Below, one piece after another: positions 1 to 12,212 of a DNA stretch of 64,000 nt. Source of the stretch: Opisthocomus hoazin. Its lineage: Eukaryota > Chordata > Aves > Opisthocomiformes > Opisthocomidae. The DNA is taken from positions 23,381,979 through 23,445,978 of the forward strand of contig NC_134421.1 of assembly GCF_030867145.1 (NCBI RefSeq), read 5' to 3'. The notes under the pieces are model-generated. The model saw nothing but the letters and a program-made list of their open reading frames with translations. It was not told the origin of the DNA and made no database searches. Position numbers and translations under genes: made by a program. Position 1 is the stretch's first letter, and each line of letters starts with the position of its first letter.

Positions 1-81
1 TGAGAGAGAGCAAAAAGAAAGAAAAGCATTTTTCAGCATTACCAGTAACTGCTATATTAATAATAAACTCTTAATGAAGTG

Positions 82-259
82 TTTATAATATGTTAAAACC
101 TAGGACTCCAGATGTGTTTGGGGTTTCTTTGCTGCAAGTATCATTTATATGTGTAGCGATGGGAACTCTGTTTATAATACATTAAAACCTAGGAGCCCAG
201 ATGCATTTGGGGTTTCTTTGCTGCAAGCATCATTTATACATGCAGCGATGGGTACTCTG
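82..259. repeat. 89-bp tandem duplication, two copies
   Basis: Positions 82-170 and 171-259 align end to end at a constant offset of 89 with no gaps and about 11 mismatches (roughly 88% identity). Both contain AAAACCTAGG, GGGGTTTCTTTGCTGCAAG and GCGATGGG. Six of the mismatched bases fall in three dinucleotides that read TG in copy 1 and CA in copy 2 (91-92/180-181, 115-116/204-205, 150-151/239-240). I recognise no transposon family. A local segmental duplication is the simplest reading. Confidence 0.9.
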
Positions 260-3200
260 CCCTGAGGAGTTTACAGTGCTAATGGCAGGGATGGCAGAAC
301 AGTGATTCCAGGAAAACTCAGTGTTGTTCTTCAAAGAGCCATGGAAACATCAAATAACTTACCCAGGCACATAGAGGGTTTAACATCCAGGTAAAACATG
401 AATTGATTTTAAACCCTCTGACTCACAGACCACTACTTAGGCTGCATGTTTTTCTTCCTCTAATACCTATAATTTTTGTCTTATAATGCTGTTGATTTAT
501 GTTTGTACAGAGGCTGAGGATTTTGTGGCATATAACAATGATCTAAAAGAACCAACCCTTGTGCTGAAGAGATTATTACATAAGTGGAACAATGCCTGGT
601 GGAACTTCTATGGGATTTTTGAAGAAATTTTACTAAAGTGCTAGTCTGATTTTTCCACAAAGTGATCTAATTTTTATTTTGCATGTTTTCTTTAATGAAT
701 TTATCTGCTAACTATCTCATGAGATAAAGGTGAAATAGCAGAGGAATGGAGGTGAAGGAATAAGGAGAGAGTTGAAAGGACTGGGTTCCTCGGCGAGACA
801 TGGAAGTTGCCTTGGTCCCAGAACTGGGATCTCATTTCAGGCACACCTTGGCCCCATCAGGATTTTTGGGAGAAAGGTCTGAAGGCCATATGAAAGGAAT
901 GAGCAAGTTAAGGGTCTGGACACAGGAATGTCAGGAGGAACTATAATTTCTCTGGAGATTTAAAAGCAAGATATTTGCATGTGGTGCAACAGGAGTGAAG
1001 CCATGGTGCTGATTTCCAAGGAAAAGATTGTGGACTTGTGTGAGCCACCTGGGTAGACTGGAAAAAGAAGCCAAGCAGGGTCAAGGCAGCATGCTGGCTG
1101 CACTGACAAGAAAGGCAGGTCAGCAGGTATGAAATTATTAATAAAATAGGAGGAAGGTTATGAAAACATGGAGAATAGTGTAACAAAAGTAGAGACGCAT
1201 TTGTGAGATGATGTGGATGTAAAAGTGACAGCAGTTGCCCTGGCCATTGGGAGAGAATGCAGCTGACAGCTCAGTGATTGGAAGACTTGGATACAGGGAA
1301 GCCTGTGAATTATCTTCTCAGGCGGTTATGCATGAGACCTGAGATCAGAGTGACAGGGAGGAAGAAGGAAAATAAACAATGCATCCTGTCCTTCCCATTG
1401 ATTTTATAATCCTTTGCAAGGTGCACTTCTTCCCATATTACAGGACATCAGAAATTTCTTCAATCAAATCAAAAAATAAATGTAAAACAACTGATGAAGG
1501 ACAATAGACTGCTGCCAACAGCAGGCAAATGCTCCTCCAATGAACTCTGAAGTGTTTATTAATTAGATTTAGATAGCTTTGCTTTTAATGTAGTCAAGGT
1601 TTGGCAGAAGCCTAATCTTGTTTTTTCCTGGCTTAGAAAAGACAAGTAATTTCACTTACTCTTGAGCCCACTCCCAGGCACCTCTTTGATTCAGAAACAC
1701 TCTTAAGCATACATCTCATTGTAAACTTCTATGCACTCTCAATGAGACTCTGTATATGCATATTTTTTTTTACTCATTTAAATCTGGTTCATCACCTGTT
1801 TCATGTGTTCATGTGCAGAGACTGATAAATTTTGAGAGCTTTCCTTGTCTTGGTGCTCCTGTTCCTTTGTGGAGAATTGTCTGTTCCGTAACAGATTTGA
1901 GCAGTTCATGTGGGATGCATCTTTGCTGTAAAAGCCCACATTAGGTTACATGTGCCTAAGGAACAGAGCATCAAGAGAAAATAGCTGATGGAAGAAATAA
2001 AAGTGCTGAATTATCTGTCGTTTTGGATTCCTAATGTATAAAACCTTTAGCCTGAAAAGCTGAGAAAAAATCCTACTGACTTTTATTATTTCCTATGTAG
2101 GATAATTTCCAGTATGTACTTGTGACACGCAAGTTGTAAACTAACTAAAAGTAAAATTTGAATCCCTTTATGATACCCTTTTCTTAGTTTCTTTCATAGT
2201 AATATATCAGTCTTATTCAAGCCTCACTTGGCAGATTTCCCAGCCTGTCTCTTTGTAGGGCGGCTCCATTAAATTCAGCAGAGAGCAGCACGTGCCACCC
2301 TGAAGTAGACATTTCACGAGTGGTATCTGAATTTCTTTTAGTGCGGAGTGCATTCAGTTTCTGTTTTTCTCCTGATAATCTTCATCTTACAGCACATGCT
2401 CACACAGGTTTCTCCAAGCGCAAGTCAATCTCAGCTGCTCCAGTGCTGCTGAAATGAGGGACACAGGGAGCTATTACTCTAGCTGTTTCTCATGGTTGTC
2501 ATTTATAGTTCTTTTGCTAGTTGAAGTCCCTGGAAATTTTTGCTTCTTAGCAAACAAGATGATATAGTGTCCTAGCTTCCATCTTCTACTGCACAGTTGT
2601 TTGTGTGTAGAAATTGGAGTGCTAAACTTAAATGCAGCTATGCATTTAAATTTCAGTAAATCCCAAAATAACATAAATAATACCTTGAAAATTAAACTGC
2701 CTTTTTCTGTTACTACTAATGAGTGATTAGGTTTGTTCTCACTAACAGTTCTACAGTTGTAAATGGTAATAAAGATGCAACACTACTAAGCAAGTACATG
2801 GTAGATGATAGTGAAGATAAGTGCTGTTTAGTACGTATCAGAACAGATTGAGGGGAAGGCTTAGCAACACCTCAGTAGAGCATGGTAAGATTTAATACTT
2901 GTCTTATTTTTTTCTTATTTTATAGAGCTGAGCTGTTTACTTTGAAATTTGGCTGTTTGTTATTTCCTCCAAGGATTAACACCATAAGAAAAGGAGATAA
3001 CCAGTTGCCAAGACACCCTATGGGTAAATGGTTGAGATGAGACTATAGCATGGGTTTTGACATCCACAGCTACTGAGGTGAGCAGTGTTAAACTGGGCTT
3101 TTACACCATATCTGTGACTCTATAGCTGACACTTTCAAAAAGACATTACTGTTTGAAACTGGAGTTGATCAGCTGTGCTAATTAATGTGTTTGATTTGGT

Positions 3201-3365
3201 GGCAAAAAAACCACAGAAAGGGTTAAATGCAGATAACTGACGTGGCCCAGGTCCAAGTAAACAATTGAATGTAAGAGATCATGGATTTCAGGGATGTCTT
3301 AAAAAGTAGGCTAGTGATAACAATGTTACTGGGTTTTTTTTCCTCCGAGAAGTGGAGAAAAGTAT

Positions 3366-3381
3366 CCCCCCCCCCCCCCCC
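3366..3381. repeat. Poly-C homopolymer (C16)
   Basis: Sixteen consecutive C bases lie between AGTAT and ATGG. A G/C homopolymer of this length is unusual in AT-rich flank. It could be length-polymorphic, or form an i-motif on one strand and a G-quadruplex on the other. It is also a likely site of sequencing or assembly error. Confidence 0.9.
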
Positions 3382-4719
3382 ATGGATTTACCTCATCTGG
3401 GATTCAGTGGGCCAGGACAAGGCAAGCCATACACTTTGCCTCCACTGTGTTAGACTTCTGCATGATTGACGTCTCCCAGGCTATTTGTGAGTGAAGTGAT
3501 GTGCCAGTGCAGAGTGGCTTGTAGGGAGGTGCCTTATTTTAGAAGCATATTGAGTATACTGGGACTTTGCCATTTTTCTCTTTAGGCAGTCTCTATCTTT
3601 ATTCTTCTTTGACAAGAAACTTAGGCTTTGATGCCAAGAAGCGCAATGAAAAAGAAAGATTTTCCCTTGCTCATTATTTTCCTCTTTGTTGAACCTGAGA
3701 ATGCACCTATTTAGTTCTATGAGAGGTCAACTCAAGAGTGGCAAGCTACTTTTTAATTTTCATTTATTTTCTCATATTTCTGCTTTATGATGGAATGGAT
3801 GGAATTTTTTAGTACTTTTAAAAATCAGGTTAAAAAAAGGTGAATAGGTAATTATAGCACAGCAATTATATTAAAGAAACCCTTGCTATAGCTGCCATTC
3901 TTGCAGCATTTCTAGTTTTGGTTTTATTATAGTACAAGCATCCATTCTCTTTATTATCAGCTAGATTTCTCTTCATTACTAGCAACAGAAAAAGAGGGTG
4001 AGGGGGTGGGGGAAGTATAAAGAACTGCAGATCAAGCAGAAAATACTGACATACTAAGTTAATAAGGGATTCCCCTGAAGGTCTGCTTCTGAGATCCCAG
4101 TCTTGATCTTGAAGTGTTTAGGACCTTTATTCATCAGCACAGGCAGACATTTCTGCAGTTGAGGGTCCTTAATGTGTTATGAACCTCACAGGCCTTACAG
4201 CTGCAAAAAAAGGAGGGAGAGGAATCTTCGTTAAGCAAAATCTTTTTCATTTTCACATCTGCTCTACAGGGTGAAGCCACTCTGCAAACAGACTTTTAAA
4301 ATGTAGATTTTTCTAGGAAGACTTCTGTTTTGTTCTGGAAAATTAAACCTGATGTTTTGGTGGAACAGCACAGTGTCATTTTTACTATGGTAGATGGACG
4401 GTGAAGAACCAGAAAGGTTACGAGATCCTTCCTTAAAAAATTATTTTGAAATTCCTGACAGCTGGTGCAATGTGGCACCTTTTAAAAGTAAAATGTTTAC
4501 ACTGAAACTAAGTTTCGTGTAATTAATTTGCTTACTAACATTTATCTTAAGGTGGTCCAAAGACAAGCAATTCTTTCCCACTGCAGGTAGAGGAGCAGTA
4601 TTCCGGTATTCAGAGGGAAGCAATACCATGAAAAGGGAAGTCACATCCTTCATTGTAGTGTTTAATATTTTAATAATATTGCTCAAAATATCAACCACAA
4701 GTTCAAACAAAAAATGAGG

Positions 4720-4766
4720 AGGTCATAGTATATGACGATGTCATAGGACATATGTGGAGGTCATAG
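4720..4766 (+). repeat. Degenerate short tandem cluster of GTCATAG words
   Basis: GTCATAG occurs at 4722, 4740 and 4760. Two of the copies sit within AGGTCATAG (4720-4728 and 4758-4766), and an inverted TATGAC lies between at 4731-4736. AGGTCA is the nuclear-receptor half-site, so the cluster could be a weak response element. It could equally be a decayed repeat with a period of about 19 bp. There is no independent support for function. Confidence 0.4.
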
Positions 4767-5498
4767 GATAAAATATAGTCTTCGGGATCCAGGAGTGGAG
4801 GAATTGATGGCATGCCATAGGCTTAGCTGCTGAGAGAATGGGGAAGGCGTTTTGCTAAAACCAATGTCTTCACATCAGGAAAATGGCAGGATGAACATGA
4901 TTATGCAAGTTTAGGATGAAAAATAGCTGGGCAAAACTGAAGTGATGCCGGTCAACTGAAATAAAAAGTTGGTTGTATATCATCTCAGCTTCCCCATTAG
5001 AGGTAAATACCTATTTTTCAACATGTGACAAAGAGGTGGGAAGATGAGGGACTTGTGTTTATCTGCTGATGAAATTGGGATGAACAGCTAAGGTTGTTCT
5101 GTAACTATTGAGGTAAGAGTGAATGGAAGTCTGGGAAACATCCATTTAAGGCATCATTGTATCCATCCATGAATATAACCTTCCCCAAAGGAACAACCAA
5201 AGCTAAGCAAAAAATGTTAGGCAGAAGGCTGATGCCATGTATCCCATGGCTTGGCCCAGTGTGAACATGACACATTTTTTGAGAAGTCTTCCAGCAACTC
5301 AAGGTCAGCTGTTTATGCCAGTTTACAGCTCTTGTCCTAACTTACATAGCAATTAATGGATCGAGCCTCAGCTACATAAAAGACCAAATTTTGGTGACAG
5401 CTGGGGAGATAACAAATCTGAAACATAAAGACTTTTTTGTCTGGGAAAGAAGGGGGTGGAGAAAGAAGGGTTCACTATGGAATGGCCTGGCCTTGGAC

Positions 5499-6332
5499 AT
5501 CATACACCGGAAGGCTGTGCTGCCATTCAGCGAAACCTGGACAGGCTGGAGAGTTGTTGGGGGAGGAACGTGATGGAATTCAACAAAAGCAAGTGCACGG
5601 TCCTGCACCTAGGGAGGAATAACCCAATGCACCAGTACAGGCTCTGGGCTGATCTTCTAAAAAGTAACTCTGTGGAGAGGGACCTGGGACAATAAGTTGA
5701 CCATGAGCCAGCAGTGTGCCCTGGTTGCCAAGAAGGCCAATGGGATCCTGGACTCCATTAAGAAGAGTGCGGCCAGCAGGTCGAGGGAGGTTCTCCTTCC
5801 CCTCTACTCTGCCCTTGTAAGGCCCCATCTGGAGTACTGCATCCAGTTCTGGGCTCCCCAGTTCAAAAAAGATGAGGAGCTACTGGAGAGAGTCCATCAG
5901 AGGGCTACAAAGATGATGAGGGGACTGGAGAATGAGAAAAGGCTGAGGGAACGTGCATGTTTAGCCTGAAGAAGAGAAGACTGAGAGGGGATCTTATAAA
6001 TGTTTATAAATATCTCAAGGGTGAGTGTCAAGAGGATGAGGCCAGACTCTTTTCAGTGGTGCCCAGTGACAGGACAAGGGGAAATGGGCACAAATTGAAG
6101 CATAGGAAGTTCCATCTGAACATGAGGAAGAACTTCCTTACTCTGAGGGTGACGGAGCACTGGAACAGGCTGCCCAGAGGGGTTGTGGAGTCTCCTCCTC
6201 TGGAGATATTCAAAACCTGCCTGGACGCAGTCCTGTGCAACCTGCTCTAGGTGATCCTGCTTTGACAGGGGAGTTGGACTAGGTGATCTCCAGAGGTCCC
6301 TTCCAACCCCTGCCATTCTATGATTCTGTGAT
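5499..6332 (+). mobile_element. CR1 LINE copy 1, 5'-truncated, decayed
   Basis: This is the 3' end of a CR1 non-LTR retrotransposon. It aligns along its length with the copy at 29474-30487. The broken translation shows the C-terminal part of ORF2 (after the reverse-transcriptase core): GCAAIQRNLDRLE, then [20 protein letters not shown], then [12 protein letters not shown] and [13 protein letters not shown], ending in the stop at 6248-6250. The fragments lie in three frames, a short deletion near 5690 puts a stop after ERDLGQ, and the element cannot encode a protein. The short non-coding tail ends in CATTCTATGATTCTGTGAT, the CR1 3' terminal repeat. CR1 copies are usually 5'-truncated in this way and lack a poly(A) tail. 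The 5' boundary is approximate. Confidence 0.93.
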
Positions 6333-9300
6333 CATGCAAATCCAAATGCTGACCACATTTTAGCATGCAGTATAAATCATTCACATTTTATGTGTGAGCC
6401 ATAATATCAGATTTATTCCTAAATTTATATTTTCCAAAAATCCCTACTCCAAGGTGAATTTTAGCCTCAAAGTTGGCAATGTGGCAGTGATCCTGAAATT
6501 CCCTAGTGATTTTACTGTTGCTTTTGATTTGTATGTGGAAAATCCTCATATCTTAAAACTGACACATCACTGGACTAAGAAAATTAAGATGTACTAAGGC
6601 GGAATTCCACCTGAAAATAAAGGTAAATTTGCAGGATGGAGAAATATAGGTGGCAGAACAATCTTTCTACCAGGATATATGCATTAATTTTAGGTACTGG
6701 TTCACTGTTTTCTAAACTGTGGGTGGAAGGCTGTTAATGGATTTTATCTCATGGGGAGATGGCCACACAGTGATTTAATTTGTACCTTGTTTAATTATAA
6801 AAACAATGTGGCTCATCATTAGCATCTACCTTAGAGAAAATATCCTTATATAGCAGACCAGCTGTTCTAGGTAAACAAAGTATGGTACATGGGATCCTTG
6901 CTATATACTACCTGTGGGGATTTTGAGAACTAAAAAGCATTCAGTTCTAAAACACATCTAAAATTAAGTTTAATTGAGTAGGTGGATCATAATACAAAGG
7001 ACCCATACAAAGGCTAACAAATGATGGCCTTGGTGCAAAAATCTGCTAAATCTCATGGTATTTGTAAGCTGAATATAGCAAACCTCCCCACCCTATTCAT
7101 TAATTAATTACTTTTATTTATTTATTTATTAAAAAGAATCTTATTTATTTTATGTGTTGTCTAGGAAAGACTTCTTTCCCAGTATTTAGCTGAGTTTAGT
7201 TGCATTTCCTTCCCTCCCTCTGTCTCACCTGTCCCTGCACTTTTTTACAAGATCGCACTGTAGAAGCAGGGTCCTGGAGAGACTCTTGCAACTAAGGCAG
7301 TGTAGCATTAGCTTGAGGCTTGTAGTCTGTAGGAAGAATAACAGCTTTGAATATCAGTGACAATGGTGCATGAGCCTAGGGGATCAGGTCAGTGCTGACA
7401 TGGGGATTTCTGCACCACACCTTATTCCCTGGTCTTGATTGACATGGTTGTTCAGCCCTTGTCTTCCCTGACCAGTGACTGTAGAAAGGACATTTATGAG
7501 CTGTACACCTGTCAAATCCTTTTGAGATACTGAGGTCAGAAAAATCTAGCAGGATCAGTCCACTCACCCTCTATATTTGCCAATAATGTTACTTATATTA
7601 ATGTGTCTTTTCAACACTATGTTATTGAGTGAAATAATTGGTGGAGGTGAAGTTGGAGATACTATAAAAAAAATTGCAGTCAGTTTCAAGGGGATTGAAT
7701 GCAAATTTGAAGACTGGTGTTCTACAGACAAGCAATGAAGTTAATTATCTCCTTAATCTCTTACATTCAAACCTAGCAATAAACTGATCTGCAAGAACTT
7801 GATGGGGGAAAAGCAAGGACCTGAGAAAACCAGAAATATTATGCATAATGAAGAAAATTGCTAATGATCACTTTAATCAATGAAATTAACGATGGAAAGG
7901 CTGCTAGGTCATGCATTCTGTCCAAGGCCTCTGACAGCTTATTTTCTTATCACCAAGAGAACAGTTTTCAATTTCATGCCTGATTTTGGCTCATCCTCCT
8001 CTTCCAGCTAACCAACAAAATCTGTCTGAATTTCACAGATCTGATCCTATTTTTTTCCAGAAAGCTTAAGGCAAAATGAAGAAGGCATTTGCAAGAACAA
8101 AGGTTTAAAAATATGAGCGATTTCCATTAGAAAACAGTCTTCCATAGCTCACCGTAATCTGTTGTGGCTTTGACTGGAACAGCTTTGCATTTATTCTCTG
8201 CCCTGGTCCTTAGCAGCAGCTTGCATATTTGGCAGACGATGAGAATTTGGGGAGCAGAACTGTGGGCAACAGAGGTTCTCATTGCGATAGGGTTGTACCA
8301 TGTCATGACTGGGGTACTTTCCACCAAGTAGCTACAAGCTCCCCAAAACATCCCCATGAGCCTTCAGAATGACGAATAACGTCACTGTGGCTCGGGCATA
8401 GGCCCCAGCAAGCCCCAACTGGAGCATTGGCCCTGTATGACATTTTGCAGGGAAGTGGTACGTCCAGATGACCTGTATCTCCAGACTTGGTAACAAGCCA
8501 GAAGAAGCAGAGGGAGCACTTGGCTGGTTCTGCCTCTGCTGATGAAGGACCTTGGCAGAGATGGGTTTTAGGTGACACTTAAGGCTAGTACTCCAGCATA
8601 TGTTTCTGCATCCAGGAAAACTGAGGTTCATCGTATCGAATGTAAGTAAGTTCACTCCTTATTAAAGCAACAGGCCCATATTTCTCCCTAGCACAGTTGC
8701 TGGAGCCATTTTTCTGTCCAGACAGACTGGATGGGGAGGGACAGGACTGTATGTAAAGTGGTAGAGAGGACATGTGCATTTATGCTTGCAAAAGTTGGAC
8801 ATAGCTCTGTATAACCTGAAAGGTGCAACAAACACTTGAGTCCTCCTCTCTGTTCCCACCTTGGTCTTAAACAATAGAATTGATTTAGCATAGGGTAGGT
8901 ATAAGAAAACTGAGTAATAGGAATAACAGTTAACTGTCTCATGCTGTGGGTGTAAACATATAAATACAATTTTAAGTACATACTCCAAATACTGCACCTA
9001 CATGACCAGATACTCTTGGAATTTTGAAAGACAAGAATGTTTCCCCATGGAGACTAGACATATCACCCTCAGAAACCTGATTTATACCAAGGCTGGACAA
9101 GACTGTGGACCAGGAAACTGAAGTACGTACAATGAATAGGAGTGGAGAAAGGAGGAAAATTTCAGGGGTAAAGTGGTGAATAAGTATTTTATTCGGGGGG
9201 GGGAAAAGGTTCTACATATAAACACATAAAAAAGATACTGAATAGTAGTACTGTTTGGGTGCTTTTCCTGTTTAAAACGACTAATCTCCCTAGAGCCACA

Positions 9301-11719
9301 GGTCAAAATCTAGGCAGGATTGGCTTTGCCCTTCATCCTCAGTTTTCATCTCCATGGGAATAGATTAGTGCTTAGCTGCACATGCTACAGCAGGAAACAG
9401 TGTCAGTGTGCGCCATTCCTCTGATCAAGAGCATTTCCTTGCCCAGTACACTTCTATGATTGACTTTGGGTTTCTTTACATGTTCAGTAAAGCCTTCTGC
9501 ATTATTATAAACAAATGATGAAGTTGTAGAATTGTATCACTTATGTAACTTGTGCTTTTTGCATCTCCCAGCAGGATAATATATATGTGTGTATGTGTGT
9601 ATATACATAGATATTTAAACCCAGGCTTTTTCAACTCTCTCTGCTTTGTTTGTCCATATGCTACTTTTCTTCTACCCTGGATGGAGTCTAAGTATAAAAC
9701 AACAAGAAGAACCAACAAATTCTATCAGTAGTTAATTTAAGACAGCTTATTTCTAGTTTTCACAGAATACTAATCAGACCTGCTTCATCTGATACAGTTT
9801 CTAAGGTCATTTTTCAGTTGAATTAACATAAAATTAGATGAGTAAATCAGTGGTACATATGTTGTTGAGATTAGTTATCACTTAAGTCTCTCAGCTAGCC
9901 AGACATATGGATAAGCTAGGCACAGATTAAGCAGGTCTGAGTTGACGTTAAAATCCTATTCTTGTGCTAAATATTGTGATACAAACAAGTATATGGCAAA
10001 TGTAACCAAGACTGCATTCATTTTCAGGGTAATATTGATGCAGCCCCAGGACTATTCTGTATATGACAGGAATTGGTTCAAGGCTTCTTAACAGATGACA
10101 ATAGAAAACAAAATAATCAAGCTAGTTTTCTTTTAATTGTCTCTCTAGGTAGATGTGAAAAAATTTGATAACTTTGCATATTCTAAGCAGTAATTACCCA
10201 AATAACCTGAAATTATTTGTAGCTTTAGGTGTGTTTTGGGTGGCAAATTGAAGAACCTGAGTTTTTGAAACAGCAATGTAGTTCAGTCTCAGAGAGGCAA
10301 TGAGTTTGTTCTCATCTTTGGCCCTTTGTTGAGCATCAGAACCTCTTGTCACAGCAGTGACACATCTGGCAGTCTCTGCTCTGACCTGCAGTAATAGGGG
10401 TGAAATAGACCCTGACTGAGGTGAGGAAAGCTTACAACTTGCTTGCTGATGCTTTGCCTGGCTTTCGCTAATGCCATTAGTTTCACACTTACGTGAACTC
10501 TAAACTGCAAATACACAGACCCATTATCCCACATAGTCCTGTGTTATTTCAAGGTGACATTGAGCTACTGATCTGTCTTTTTAAACTGAAGGGTGGTCAA
10601 TGACCACACTTTGTCCCATAGCTTTTGCACAAATCTGCATCTGCAGCACTGAAAGAGAAATGTATCAGCAAAAATGTTGACCATTTTCATAGACTAACTC
10701 CATATCAACTCCAGTGGTTATGTTTGCTGGGGTGTAAATGCACACTTTATTTAAAGAATTTGCTTTTGTGGTGAAAACTCTATAAAATCTCCTCTCAGTT
10801 TCTAAAACCCACTGTTTTATTTTATTCTGCTTCTGCTTTACTCTTACATATATCTGTGTGCAACACCAGGATAAAATACTTTTGAGTCTTTCCTGCAGCC
10901 AACAAGGAAAAAGGGCTTTCAACATTATGCTGCAAGTATTTCAGCTTCTTTCCCTGGAGATTGAAGTATCATAGCAATTGAAGTTGTCAATTACTTTTAA
11001 AGCAAGCTGTTTATAGACCGTTATTCCCAAGGCTTTCTTTGCTTGCTTTCTTTGCAAGATGAGTGAGACAGTTCAACCATTAACAAATCTGCCACCATCC
11101 CTTCTACTGAGTTCTTCCCATCGAAAAGAAAATCCGCTTTTTTTTTGCTCCCTCAGTCCCCTTACTTCTCAGTTATTTTCCTATGGACTGGAGGGCTTGT
11201 GAATACCTATCTCATTCATCACTTCTGGACATGAGTGTCACATAGGGAATATACAGTGAAGCAAGCATCTAAAAATTAGCATCAAACATTTTTCTTTGAT
11301 TTTTTTCTTAGATTTGTTTTGTATTTTGAAGGGGTCCACAATGTGACTATCACATTAAATAAAAAAATGGCTTCTCTTTTGTATTCCTTACTTTAGGTTA
11401 AATAAGGACTTTTGATGACTGATAAACTGGGTTTCACAAAAGTCATTGGACTTTGTAGAGATATTTTGATGAAATATACTCCCTTGTAAAGGAAAGAGAC
11501 AAAACCTACATAACTGAGAGGTCTCTTTTAGTCCTAATTTCCCTGAAAAGATTAAATAATGTATTATTCTTTTTCAGCATAGTTTAGCATGCTGTTTTCA
11601 AACACACATGAATTGATACACAGCCTAAGAGAAGGACAGTATGATAATGTTTTCCACAATGTATCAGGGGAGTGATTCCCATTGACAGTAAAGAAGCACT
11701 AATCCCATCAAACAAGGTC
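6333..11719. other. Intergenic segment between CR1 copy 1 and old LINE fragment
   Basis: No gene is recognised. The segment contains a short TTTA-rich repeat (about 7115-7131), a G9 run at 9195-9203 and a short TATA/TGTG mixed microsatellite near 9580-9612. Three overlapping minus-strand open frames of about 100 codons lie in 8300-9000, but they overlap in different frames and resemble nothing known. The stretch is otherwise plain AT-rich sequence. Confidence 0.65.
9580..9612. repeat. Short AT/GT dinucleotide-type microsatellite
   Basis: An interrupted run of TATATATGTG and TATGTGTGTATATACATA units. It is mostly alternating purine-pyrimidine and probably length-variable. No function is implied. 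Confidence 0.7.
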
Positions 11720-12212
11720 CAGGTAAAACCACATCTGGAATTTGTTGCTACTCAGTGAGAACAAAATTACATGGGAAAAACTGAAGAGGATTACAGGACC
11801 GTAGTCTACAGGACCATAAACGGGAGTACATTTCAGAAATAAAGATGAACAAATAAAATTGCTCAGATTCATGGAACAAAGATTGGGTAGGGAAAATGAT
11901 CTGTAGGAATATGTGAGGGTATTTTAGACACCAAAGAGGGAAAGAAATTGTTTAAGCTAAAGGATAGTGCTTGCTGTGGAAAAAAAAAATAGATATGATC
12001 TGGTAACAGATAAACTTGAATGAAAATGGGAGGATGGTTTTGAGACATCACAGGAATAAAGCTCTGGGACAGCTTCTTCACAGGAGTCATAATTGCCAAA
12101 GCCATAGCTGTTTTAAGGAGTCTGGTATTTTCACAACTGGATTTATGCAGTGTGGTTGCCTGAAATAGCTGAGGATTGGTCTCATTAACCTAGAAGGTCC
12201 CTTCTGTTGTCG
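11720..12212 (+). mobile_element. Ancient CR1/L3-type LINE 3' fragment
   Basis: A heavily decayed LINE end, different from the three young CR1 copies. Recognisable landmarks appear in the right order. ACCACATCTGGAATTTGTTG near 11730 corresponds to the 'RPHLEYC' part of CR1 ORF2. AATTGTTTAAGCTAAAGGA near 11946-11965 and CTCTGGGACAGCTTCTTCA near 12061 correspond to the 'W-N-L' region. AGGATTGG...ACCTAGAAGGTCCCTTCTG near 12172-12206 corresponds to the non-coding tail. These words are characteristic of old amniote CR1/L3 families. All reading frames are destroyed. The boundaries are estimates, and internal stretches (about 11770-11930) align only weakly by eye. Confidence 0.65.

Larger units (their letters stand above)
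1..5498. other. Intergenic 5' flank, first segment
   Basis: AT-rich non-coding DNA with no recognisable gene. The open frames here are under 90 codons, overlap each other on both strands and show no protein family I recognise. Local structure consists of the 89-bp tandem duplication at 82-259, a C16 run at 3366-3381 and a small cluster of GTCATAG words at 4720-4766. The rest looks like ordinary unique intergenic sequence. Distal regulatory elements for BTG1, about 50 kb downstream, could lie here, but nothing in the sequence proves one. Confidence 0.7.

Noticed and set aside
5956..6316. Several overlapping frames on both strands near the CR1 3' ends (also 30164-30465)
   Set aside because: They are frames of the CR1 element and its antisense strand and recur in both copies for that reason.
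8127..8997. Cluster of overlapping minus-strand frames up to 111 codons
   Set aside because: They lie in different frames over the same DNA and resemble no protein. A single decayed gene would be expected to show one dominant frame.
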